Source: DATAEG01 sp036258135 (lineage in GTDB: Bacteria > Actinomycetota > Actinomycetes > Mycobacteriales > Jatrophihabitantaceae). Taken from it: DNA of 24,200 nucleotides. A program made the translations under genes and the position numbers. Of this stretch, positions 14,497-21,634 are shown piece by piece (position 1 is the stretch's first letter; each line of letters begins with the position of its first letter). The DNA lies in assembly GCA_036258135.1 (NCBI GenBank), contig DATAEG010000102.1, forward strand, positions 1 to 24,200. The letters are read 5' to 3'. Below the pieces are notes generated by a model. It saw nothing but the letters and a program-made list of their open reading frames with translations. It had not been told where the DNA came from and searched no databases.

Positions 14497-15345
14497 GGCG
14501 CCTACTTCGAAGTGCGCGAAGCCGGTGACGAACACGCCCGCCTCGTCCAGGACCGCCTTGACCGACTTCTTGCTGTCGTGGACGGAGGCCTGCTCGAGCA
14601 GCACGTTGTCCTTGAAGAAGCCGTTCAACCGGCCCTCGATGATCTTGGGCAGGGCCGGCTCGGGCTTGCCTTCCTCGCGGGCGGTGGCCTCGGCGATGCG
14701 CCGCTCGTGCGCGACGAGATCGGCAGGGACGTCCTCGCGAGCGAGGAACCGCGGCCGCATGGCAGAGATCTGCATCGCCGCGCCTCGAGCCGCCGCAAGG
14801 TCACCACCGGCGTACTGCACGAGGACGCCGATCTGCGGCGGCAGGTCCGCGGACTTGCGGTGCAGATAGGTGGCCACCTGCCCCGACAGCTTCACCGCCC
14901 GGCGCAGCTCGATCTTCTCGCCGATGACAGCGGCGACGGCGTCGATGTTCTCCTGGACGGAGCGGCCGTCCTTCAGGGTCTCGTTGCCGAGCTCGGCAGC
15001 CAGGCCGATCGGATCGTGCGCACCGGCGGACGCCTCGATGGCCGGCGAGCCGGCCAAGTGGGCGACGATGTCGCCAGCCAGGGTCTGGAACTGCTCGTTC
15101 TTGGCCACGAAGTCGGTCTCGCAGGCCAGCTCGATCATCGCACCCTCGGCGGCGGCTATGAGGCCGTTGGTGGCCTCCCGCTCGGCGCCACGCTTCTGCA
15201 CCTTCGCGCCGGCCTTGACGCGCAGTATCTCGACGGCGGCGTCGAACTCGCCGTCGGCCTCCTCCAGCGCCTTCTTGCAGTCGAGCATGCCAGCGCCGGT
15301 CAGCTCGCGGAGCCGCTTGACATCAGCGGCAGAGACGTTCGCCAT
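14494..15345 (-). CDS. tsf: Elongation factor Ts
   Basis: A 283-residue nucleotide exchange factor for EF-Tu. The N-terminal UBA-like domain is SAADVKRLRELTGAGMLDCK (about residues 5-24) with KKALEEADGEFDAAVEILR after it. The catalytic TDFVAKN (the TDFV motif contacting EF-Tu) is at about 75-81. The C-terminal dimerisation-type domain includes LPPQIGVLVQYAGGD and KIIEGRLNGFFKDNVLLEQ. The start is taken as the ATG at 15345, one base overlapping the rpsB stop; a GTG at 15348 is the alternative. AGGA sits 5 bases before the ATG. The stop codon is the first three bases of the intergenic repeat. An rpsB-tsf overlap is tighter than the spacing I would expect for these genes. Confidence 0.96.
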   Translation of the reverse strand: MANVSAADVKRLRELTGAGMLDCKKALEEADGEFDAAVEILRVKAGAKVQKRGAEREATNGLIAAAEGAMIELACETDFVAKNEQFQTLAGDIVAHLAGSPAIEASAGAHDPIGLAAELGNETLKDGRSVQENIDAVAAVIGEKIELRRAVKLSGQVATYLHRKSADLPPQIGVLVQYAGGDLAAARGAAMQISAMRPRFLAREDVPADLVAHERRIAEATAREEGKPEPALPKIIEGRLNGFFKDNVLLEQASVHDSKKSVKAVLDEAGVFVTGFAHFEVGA

Positions 15346-16214
15346 CACAGTCCTGTCTCGGGTCGGGAATCAGTCGGGGCGGCCTCGCCCTCAGCGGGCG
15401 GCGCCGCCGCGGCGCTGCTGGTAAGCAATTCGCGCTCCCATTCGGGCAACGGCTCGTCGGCACCCAGCTGACCGCGCTCCGGCTTGGTGTCTCCCGTGGT
15501 GTCCCGCCCGGCGTTGGCCGCGCCCGCGGCTCGGGCCATCAAGCCCTCGGCCACGGCGTCGGCGATGACGCGGGTGAGGAGCGCGGCGGAGCGGATGGCG
15601 TCGTCGTTGCCGGGGATCTTGTAGTCGACCTCGTCGGGATCGCAGTTGGTGTCCAGGATCGCGATGACCGGGATGTTGAGCTTGCGCGCCTCGCCGACGG
15701 CGATGTGCTCCTTCTTGGTGTCCACGATCCACACGGCGCTGGGCACCCGCGACATCTCCCGGATGCCGCCGAGGGTGCGTTCCAGCTTGTCCTTTTCTCG
15801 GGTGAGCATGAGCTGTTCCTTCTTGGTGGCCACGCCCTCCCAGCCGGCTTGCTCCATGGCCTCGAGGTCCTTCAGCCGCTGCAACCGCGAGTGCACCGTC
15901 TGGAAGTTGGTGAGCATCCCGCCCAGCCAGCGCTGGTTCACGTACGGCATCCCGACGCGGGTGGCCTGGTCGGCGATGGCCTGCTGCGCCTGCTTCTTCG
16001 TCCCGACGAAGAGCACGCTGCCGCCGTGCGCGACCGTCTCCTTGACGAATTCGTACGCCTGATCGATATATGTCAGCGTCTGTTGGAGGTCGATGATGTA
16101 GATGCCGTTGCGCTCGGTGAAGATGAATCTCTTCATCTTGGGATTCCAGCGGCGGGTCTGGTGCCCGAAGTGGACGCCGGAATCCAGCATTTCTCGCATA
16201 GTGACGACGGCCAT
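15345..16214 (-). CDS. rpsB: 30S ribosomal protein S2
   Basis: A 289-residue S2 protein, recognisable from VVTMREMLDSGVHFGHQTRR (residues 3-22), RFIFTERNGIYIIDL, FVGTKKQAQQAI, and the second S2 signature PSAVWIVDTKKEHIAV with DTNCDPDEVDYKIPGNDDA. Residues after about 235 form an Ala/Pro/Glu-rich acidic tail, longer than the E. coli form but usual for actinobacteria. The ATG at 16214 follows GGGAGG with 7-base spacing. It heads the rpsB-tsf-pyrH-frr-cdsA run. S2 often controls its own operon through the leader in other bacteria; the leader here is long and GC-rich, but no known motif is recognised. Confidence 0.97.
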   Translation of the reverse strand: MAVVTMREMLDSGVHFGHQTRRWNPKMKRFIFTERNGIYIIDLQQTLTYIDQAYEFVKETVAHGGSVLFVGTKKQAQQAIADQATRVGMPYVNQRWLGGMLTNFQTVHSRLQRLKDLEAMEQAGWEGVATKKEQLMLTREKDKLERTLGGIREMSRVPSAVWIVDTKKEHIAVGEARKLNIPVIAILDTNCDPDEVDYKIPGNDDAIRSAALLTRVIADAVAEGLMARAAGAANAGRDTTGDTKPERGQLGADEPLPEWERELLTSSAAAAPPAEGEAAPTDSRPETGL

Positions 16215-16638
16215 GCCGGCGCCTCCCTGTCGTGCTCATGCGGGGCGGTGGCGGGCGGACGTCCGCCGGGCACCGCGCCGCGGCCTCGGTTGTCGCGACC
16301 ACGGCCGGGGTGGCCGGGTCGCCCTGGTGCCCGGTGTCGCGGCCGGCCGCACCGAAACGTTGCGAATCGGACCGAGGATGGCCGCCTATCCGGCGTGGAC
16401 CGGACGGGCACGCGAAGTCACCGGCTCGCGCCGGCGCTGGTGACCAGACCCGACGAGCGGGCCAGATCGGGCACCACTGTACCCGGCCACCCGTGGCGGC
16501 GCCGAATCCGTGCTTGGGCTGTCGGGTAAGGCCCTAAGGCACCCGAGCGGCCGCGGATATACGCCGTTGTGCCGATGTCTCGAGCCACCTCAGGCGAGCA
16601 ACCTGAACAGCGTCGGAAGCCAACCAGAGGAGACCGAA
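16215..16638. other. Gene-free divergent region holding the rpsB leader and promoter
   Basis: Four hundred and twenty-four bases between rpsB (minus) and the small plus-strand gene contain no convincing coding frame. On the minus strand TACAGT (plus 16476-16481) fits a -10 box and would give an rpsB leader of about 255 bases, though no good -35 is present (TTCGGC at 16501-16506, spacing 19). Several GC-rich dyads lie in the leader. On the plus strand a bulged stem, CTTGGGC with GCCCTAAG (16513-16538), precedes the small gene. Nothing else is seen. Confidence 0.45.
16254..16267 (-). promoter_or_regulatory. 14-bp perfect palindrome in the rpsB leader
   Basis: GGCGGAC directly joined to GTCCGCC, about 40 bases upstream of the rpsB start. 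As RNA it can fold as a 5-bp stem with an ACGT loop; as DNA it could be a dimer binding site. In such a GC-rich leader a chance origin is possible. Confidence 0.3.
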
Positions 16639-16809
16639 ATGACGCTCGGAACCGACTTCGTCGCCTACGAGGTCACCTACCGGCAGAGCAAGATTGCCGA
16701 CGACTTCGCGGCCGCGAACGGAAGAGGACGGCACAGCTGGCGGCGGCTTCGCCGCCAGCACGGCCGTGTTCGCCAGGCCCGCGCCTCTGTGCGCCCGGCC
16801 CACGCCTGA
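16639..16809 (+). CDS. Short basic 56-residue protein, unrecognised
   Basis: The frame starts with an ATG preceded by AGAGGAGA at 16626-16633, one of the best ribosome sites in the window, with 6-base spacing. The first half, MTLGTDFVAYEVTYRQSKIA, looks like an ordinary soluble helix. From about residue 28 it becomes very Arg/His-rich (RHSWRRLRRQHGRVRQARAS), suggesting nucleic-acid or membrane contact. No domain is recognised. It stands 96 bases before the large LuxR-type regulator on the same strand and could share its transcript. The strong ribosome site supports real translation; the basic tail could also be GC-driven low complexity. Confidence 0.5.
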   Translation: MTLGTDFVAYEVTYRQSKIADDFAAANGRGRHSWRRLRRQHGRVRQARASVRPAHA

Positions 16810-16905
16810 GCCCGTCCGGTCCGACCCTGTCCTTCATCCTCCCGTCATCGCTTGGCCGCGTTTTCTGGCCGCTGAAATCGGTGCCAGTCGTCAGTGTGGT
16901 CGGCC

Positions 16906-19869
16906 ATGATTGACGACGTGGTGCTGTCCCCGACCCCCTTCGTCGGCCGCGACGAAGACTTTGCCCGGCTCCGCGCACTGCTCGATCCCGAAGCCGGCAG
17001 TCTTGGCGCGCATGCCGCTCTGCTGGCTGGCGAGGCCGGCGTCGGCAAGACCCGGCTCCTTCGTGAACTCGCCCTCCAGGCCCAGGAGGACGGAGCTCTC
17101 GTCCTCGTCGGGCACTGCCTCGACCTGGACGCCGGCGCCTTGCCCTATCTCCCCTTCAGCGACGCCTTCGGGCGGCTGCGTCGCGAGCACCCCGAGCAGG
17201 CCGATCTGGCCATAACCGCCGCGCCCGCCATCGCCCGCCTGTTCCCGTCCCGGCGGATGATGGGCCAAGTCGAGGCTGAGGACAGCAGGGTCGACCGCTC
17301 CGAGCTGTATGAGGCGGTCTACGACGCGCTGGTAACGCTGGCCGCCGACCAACCCGTGCTGCTGGTCATCGAGGACGTCCACTGGGCCGACGAGTCGTCC
17401 CGGCACCTGCTCAGCTTCCTGTTGGCGCGTCCGTCGGACAGTCCGGTGCGGATCGTCGCCTCCTACCGCAGCGACGACCTGCACCGGCGTCATCCGCTGC
17501 GCGCCGCTCTCGCGGAATGGGGACGGCTGGACGGCGTGGCCCGGCTGGCGTTGGGTCCGCTGCGCGCCTCGGATGTACGCCAGCTCGTGCACAGCCTGCG
17601 TTCCGGTCCGGTGACCGAGCAGTCGATGCGGGCCATCATCGACCGGGCCGAGGGCAATGCGTTCTTCGCCGAGGAGCTTGTGGCCGCCCTCGACGACTCG
17701 TCCGCGCTGCTGCCGCTGGATCTGGCCGAGCTGCTGATGGTGCGGGTCGAGCGGCTGAGCGCAGATGCACGGCAGATAGTCCGCGCCGCGGCGGTGGCCG
17801 GACGGCGCGTCTCGCATCCGCTGCTCGCGGCTGTGCTCGATCTGCCTGACAACGAATTGGATCAGGCCATCCGGGTCGCGGTGGACTCCTACGTGTTGGT
17901 GCTCAGCGGCGACAGCGGTTACGCCTTTAGGCACGCGTTGCTGGCCGAGGCCGTCTACGAGGATCTGCTGCCCGGCGAGCGAGTTCGGCTGCACGCCGCG
18001 TACGCCCAGGTGCTGGCGAAGGGGGAGATTCCTGGAACGGCGGCCGAGTTGGCCCGGCACGCCCGCAAGTCGCTCGACCAGCCCACCGCCCTTGTGGCGA
18101 GCATCCGCGCGGCCAAGGAGGCGATGGACGTCGCCGCACCGTGGGAGGCCACCCGGCACTACGAGGAAGCGTTGGCGTTGTGGCCGGCAGTGCACCCGGA
18201 TAGCAGCCCCGGCGACCCGGAGCTGGTGGCGTTGACGTTGAGCGCGGCTGAGGCCATGTCCGCGGCCGGCCACCCGTTCCGTGCCCAGTCGTTGCTGGCC
18301 GAGCGGCTGGCCAGCCTGCCCGACGATGCGGACACCGCCGACCGGCTGTGGCTGCTGCACGAGGCTGCCACCGTCGAAGTGAGCATCGCCTTGTACGACG
18401 AGGCATACCGGCACGCCACCGAGGCACTGGCGCTTACCGATGGCGCGCAGGCCAACGAAGGCCGGGCACGCAGCGTGGCGTTGCTGGCCCGGACCGCGCT
18501 CGAAGTGGACCACGACGAAGAGGCGTCCAGTTGGGCTATGGAGGCGCTGGCGCAGGCGCGCGAGCTGGGTTTGGTGGAGACCGAGGCCGGTGCCCGGGAG
18601 ACGCTGGCGCGCATTGGCCAGCGGTCAGGAGCGCCCGAGGAGGCCGAGCGGTGGCTGATCGAAGCCGTCGAGCGGGCTACGTCGGGTGGGACCGGTGCGG
18701 TCGTGGCCGAGTTGCGGGTCAGGATGACGCTCGCGTTCCTGTATTACGACCTCGGTCGCGTCGACGAGGCCATCGAGCAGTTGCAGGCTACGGTGCGGCG
18801 CGGCGCCGAAGCCGGGATGCCGTGGTCGGTGCACGCCATGGACGCCCGGGTGCTGCTGACGTTGGCCGAGTACAACCGCGGCAACTGGGACGAATCGGAG
18901 CGGGTTGCTTCGGTCGTCGGCGACTCACCGCCGCCCTATGCCGAGGCGGCGCTGGCCGCAGCGGCCACCTTGGTGATGGCCGGCCGCGGGCAGGTCAAGC
19001 TGCTGCGGCTGCTGCCGCTGCTGCGCACGTGGTGGCGGAAAGACGCGTTGATCCCGGTCAACATCGCCACGCCGGCCATGGAGATGCTCCAGCTGTCCGG
19101 CGATCCCATCGCCGCCCTCGACATCCGTGACGAGATCGCGGCCTCGGTCGCGGCGAGCTGGGGAAACCCGCTGTTCCTGGCCCAGATCCGGCTGGCCGCC
19201 GTAGCGGTCGGGGTGGCCGCCAAGGCGTCCCGGGACTGGAGCGAGGCCGAGCGCAAGGCGGCGGTGAAGCGGCTCAGCCCGGTGGTAGCGAAGGCCACCG
19301 AGGCGGCACACGGGTGGGTCAGCGCGGATGCGGTGCGTCCGTTGGGCCCCGAGGGAGTGGCCTGGCTGGATCGGCTGCGTGCGGAGTGGCTGCGGCTGCG
19401 GCTGCTGGCCGACGTCGACCCGCCGACGCCTTCGGAGCTGATCGCGGCCTGGCGCATCGCACTGGAGAGCGCCACCGCGGACAACATGGTGTTCGAGCAG
19501 GCTCGCTGCCAGGCGCGGCTCGGCGCGTTTCTGCTCGCCGCCGGGGAAACGGAGGAAGCCCGCGAGCTCATCGACGCGGCCCGCGTGACCGGGCGACGGC
19601 TGGGTGCCGAACCGCTGCTGGCCGAGTTGCGCGAGCTGGGAACTGCGCCGAGGCGCAGCGCCGCCAATGCCGCGGAAGGCCTCACCGCCAGAGAGCGGGA
19701 GGTGCTCTCGCTGGTGGCCGCGGGCCGGACGAACCGGCAGATCGGCCAGGCGCTGTTTATCAGCGGTAAGACCGCCAGCGTCCACGTGTCGAACATCTTG
19801 GCCAAGCTCGGAGCGGGTAGCCGCACCGAGGCCGCGGCCATTGCCCGCCGGGACGCATTGATCGACTGA
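16906..19869 (+). CDS. Large ATP-binding LuxR-family regulator (LAL type)
   Basis: A 987-residue regulator of the MalT/LAL class. The N-terminal AAA-type ATPase has Walker A GEAGVGKT (residues 42-49) and Walker B LLVIEDVHWAD (about 151-161). The middle, about 400-900, is an Ala/Leu/Glu-rich helical-repeat region of TPR character. The C-terminus is a LuxR helix-turn-helix beginning LTAREREVLSLVAAGRTNRQ at about 926 and including SVHVSNILAKLGAGSRTEAA. Such proteins use ATP and an inducer to switch on target genes, in actinobacteria often metabolite clusters. No nearby pathway reveals its target. The ATG at 16906 is chosen, but GTGs at 16894 and 16918 are possible and none has a clear Shine-Dalgarno. 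It sits between rpsB and the M23 gene, which are usually adjacent and divergent in actinobacteria, so with the 56-residue ORF it looks like an insertion into a conserved neighbourhood. Confidence 0.92.
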   Translation: MIDDVVLSPTPFVGRDEDFARLRALLDPEAGSLGAHAALLAGEAGVGKTRLLRELALQAQEDGALVLVGHCLDLDAGALPYLPFSDAFGRLRREHPEQADLAITAAPAIARLFPSRRMMGQVEAEDSRVDRSELYEAVYDALVTLAADQPVLLVIEDVHWADESSRHLLSFLLARPSDSPVRIVASYRSDDLHRRHPLRAALAEWGRLDGVARLALGPLRASDVRQLVHSLRSGPVTEQSMRAIIDRAEGNAFFAEELVAALDDSSALLPLDLAELLMVRVERLSADARQIVRAAAVAGRRVSHPLLAAVLDLPDNELDQAIRVAVDSYVLVLSGDSGYAFRHALLAEAVYEDLLPGERVRLHAAYAQVLAKGEIPGTAAELARHARKSLDQPTALVASIRAAKEAMDVAAPWEATRHYEEALALWPAVHPDSSPGDPELVALTLSAAEAMSAAGHPFRAQSLLAERLASLPDDADTADRLWLLHEAATVEVSIALYDEAYRHATEALALTDGAQANEGRARSVALLARTALEVDHDEEASSWAMEALAQARELGLVETEAGARETLARIGQRSGAPEEAERWLIEAVERATSGGTGAVVAELRVRMTLAFLYYDLGRVDEAIEQLQATVRRGAEAGMPWSVHAMDARVLLTLAEYNRGNWDESERVASVVGDSPPPYAEAALAAAATLVMAGRGQVKLLRLLPLLRTWWRKDALIPVNIATPAMEMLQLSGDPIAALDIRDEIAASVAASWGNPLFLAQIRLAAVAVGVAAKASRDWSEAERKAAVKRLSPVVAKATEAAHGWVSADAVRPLGPEGVAWLDRLRAEWLRLRLLADVDPPTPSELIAAWRIALESATADNMVFEQARCQARLGAFLLAAGETEEARELIDAARVTGRRLGAEPLLAELRELGTAPRRSAANAAEGLTAREREVLSLVAAGRTNRQIGQALFISGKTASVHVSNILAKLGAGSRTEAAAIARRDALID

Positions 19870-19908
19870 TCGCACGTCGGCCGGGTTCTGGGCGCGCCTG
19901 ACCATTGC

Positions 19909-19935
19909 TTGTCCACAGGGCCGCCGTTGTGCACA
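19909..19935 (+). promoter_or_regulatory. Two DnaA-box-like sites upstream of the M23 gene
   Basis: TTGTCCACA (19909-19917) equals the DnaA box usual in high-GC actinobacteria. TTGTGCACA (19927-19935), one base different, follows in the same orientation exactly 18 bases later. They lie 51-77 bases before the chosen M23 start. They may let DnaA regulate the gene or titrate DnaA; a different regulator with a similar site is possible. Confidence 0.5.
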
Positions 19936-19985
19936 GATGGTGCCGACCGCTCCATTTGCCGTCTCGGGTGGCCGACGATCGGCCG

Positions 19986-20684
19986 GTGCGTGTGTCACTG
20001 AGGGGGGTTGCCGCGTTGGCGTCCCTGTCAGCAGGGGCAACGGTGGCGGCCGCCCTGGCAACCGGGGCGGCTGATGCTGCGCGGCCCGCCGTCGCGCCTG
20101 GTACGGGCACGGCCGTCACCGGCGTCTACCGGCCGCCGGTCGCTCCGTTGCGGGTCATCCGGCCGTTCCAGCCGCCGCCCACGCCGTACGCGGCGGGACA
20201 CCGCGGCGTCGATCTGGCCACACACGTAGGCCAGCAGGTCCTCGCCGCCGGAGCTGGCACCGTCCGGTTCTCCGGCCCCGTGGCCGGGCGCGGCGTCATC
20301 GTGATCGCGCATCCGGACGGCGTACTCACTGAGTACGAGCCGGTTCGCCCCGCCGTGGCGGCCGGCGCGGTGGTGCGTATCGGTCAGGTCATCGGGCATG
20401 TCCTCGGTAAGCACGGCGCGTGGCCGGCGGGCGCGTGCCTGCACTGGGGCGCCCGGCGTGGCGGACACTATTTCGACCCACTCAGCCTGTTGCGGGCCTT
20501 GGGCGTCGTCCGCCTGGTGCCCTTGCACGGCCCGGTGCCCGGCCTGCCCCATTTCGCTTCTGGCGCCCGCTCTCCCCCGCCGCCCTCAGGCTCGGGGATG
20601 GGCCTGGTCGTAGGTCTTGCGCAGCCGTTCCACCGAGACATGCGTGTAGAGCTGAGTGGTGGCGAGGCTGGCGTGGCCGAGTAG
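19986..20684 (+). CDS. Secreted M23/LytM-domain protein with altered active site
   Basis: A 232-residue protein with an N-terminal signal-like segment (LRGVAALASLSAGATVAAAL then ATGAADAA) and a LytM/M23 domain from about residue 55 to 170. The zinc ligands are present: His72 and Asp76 (GHRGVDLA) and His153 (CLHWG). The two other active-site histidines of LytM enzymes are not: YEPV (117-120) replaces the Y-x-H-L motif and Cys151 replaces the first His of H-L-H. It may therefore bind wall or activate other hydrolases rather than cut peptidoglycan. The gene is divergent from rpsB in many actinobacteria, as Rv2891 is in M. tuberculosis. The GTG at 19986 is chosen for the signal peptide; the open frame extends to 19905 and no Shine-Dalgarno decides. 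The final 33 codons overlap xerC antisense and look unconserved. Confidence 0.82.
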   Translation: MRVSLRGVAALASLSAGATVAAALATGAADAARPAVAPGTGTAVTGVYRPPVAPLRVIRPFQPPPTPYAAGHRGVDLATHVGQQVLAAGAGTVRFSGPVAGRGVIVIAHPDGVLTEYEPVRPAVAAGAVVRIGQVIGHVLGKHGAWPAGACLHWGARRGGHYFDPLSLLRALGVVRLVPLHGPVPGLPHFASGARSPPPPSGSGMGLVVGLAQPFHRDMRVELSGGEAGVAE

Positions 20685-21563
20685 CTCCTGGACCGACCGG
20701 AGGTCGGCGCCGCCCTCGACCATGTGCGTCGCGGCGCTGTGCCTCAGCCCATGCGGGCTCAGGTCGGGCGCGCCCGGCACCGCCGCGGCCAGTCGGTGCA
20801 CGACTCGGCGCACGGTGCGCGGGTCGATGCGGCCGCCGCGTGCGCCTAACAAGAGCGCGGTGCCGCTGTCTTCCGTTCGCAGCACGGGACGGCCGTGGTC
20901 CAGCCATGCCTGAAGCGCGCGGTCTGCGGGTATGCCGAAGGGGACGCTGCGCTCCTTCGACCCTTTGCCAAGCACGCGCAGCAGACGTTGGCGCCGGTCG
21001 AGGTCTCCGGTGTCGAGGCCGACGAGTTCGGCCACGCGGATTCCGGTGGCGTAGAGCAGCTCGGCGATCAGGCGGTCACGCAGGACCAGAGCGGAGTCGT
21101 GCCGGGTTCCGCGTCTCCGATCGGTGCGCGACGACGCGGAGGCGACCATCATGCGGGCCGCCTCGTCCTGCTCAAGTACCGCGGGGAGCGTGCGGTGCGG
21201 TCGCGGGCTGGCCAGCAACTCGCCGGCGTCGTCCGCCGTCAGGCCGGTGCGGCGCAACCAGCCCGTGAACGTGCGCGCCGCCGCCGCACGCCGGGCCAGG
21301 GTGCTCCGCGCAGCGCCGCTGCCACGAAGCCGGGCAAGCCAGCCGCGCAGCATGCGCAGGTCCACCTCGTCGGGCCCGGTGGGGCCGAGCCCAGCGGCGT
21401 AGTCGAGCAGGCTGACGACGTCCCCGGCGTAGGCGCGAGCGGTGTGCGGCGAACAGCCGCGTTCCAGCAGCAGGTAGCGCTCGAAGCCGTCGACGGCCTG
21501 GCCCAGTGCGGGTGGGAGCGCAGCACGCTGCGCTAGCAGGTCGGGCCGGCCGGGGCGGGTCAC
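20586..21563 (-). CDS. xerC: Tyrosine recombinase XerC
   Basis: A 325-residue tyrosine recombinase resolving chromosome dimers at dif. The N-terminal SAM-like core-binding domain (FERYLLLERGCSPHTARAYA, residues 27-46) is followed by a catalytic domain with all expected residues: Arg176 (TGIRVAEL), Lys200 (GKGSKER), His271 and Arg274 (HGLRHSAATH), His297 (LGHASLATTQLYTHVS) and nucleophile Tyr306. An Arg-rich insert (about 145-154) separates the domains. Genomic position next to dprA and yifB is the usual xerC place in actinobacteria, which supports XerC over a phage integrase; no phage genes are near. It starts with GTG at 21563, 71 bases after dprA, and its 3' end overlaps the M23 gene. Confidence 0.94.
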   Translation of the reverse strand: MTRPGRPDLLAQRAALPPALGQAVDGFERYLLLERGCSPHTARAYAGDVVSLLDYAAGLGPTGPDEVDLRMLRGWLARLRGSGAARSTLARRAAAARTFTGWLRRTGLTADDAGELLASPRPHRTLPAVLEQDEAARMMVASASSRTDRRRGTRHDSALVLRDRLIAELLYATGIRVAELVGLDTGDLDRRQRLLRVLGKGSKERSVPFGIPADRALQAWLDHGRPVLRTEDSGTALLLGARGGRIDPRTVRRVVHRLAAAVPGAPDLSPHGLRHSAATHMVEGGADLRSVQELLGHASLATTQLYTHVSVERLRKTYDQAHPRA

Positions 21564-21634
21564 AGGGGTGACGGTTGCCGCTAGGCCCGGCGGTCGTCAA
21601 GGCGCCACGCGGCGTCCACGGTCACGACCTGCGG

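Noticed and set aside
12314..15471. Long plus-strand frames across cdsA, frr, pyrH and tsf
   Set aside because: All these genes match their families on the minus strand; the plus-strand translations are low-complexity shadows without motifs.
21564..21634. TTGACG on the minus strand upstream of xerC as a -35 box
   Set aside because: No TANNNT hexamer occurs at 16-19 bases downstream; xerC is more simply read as following dprA.
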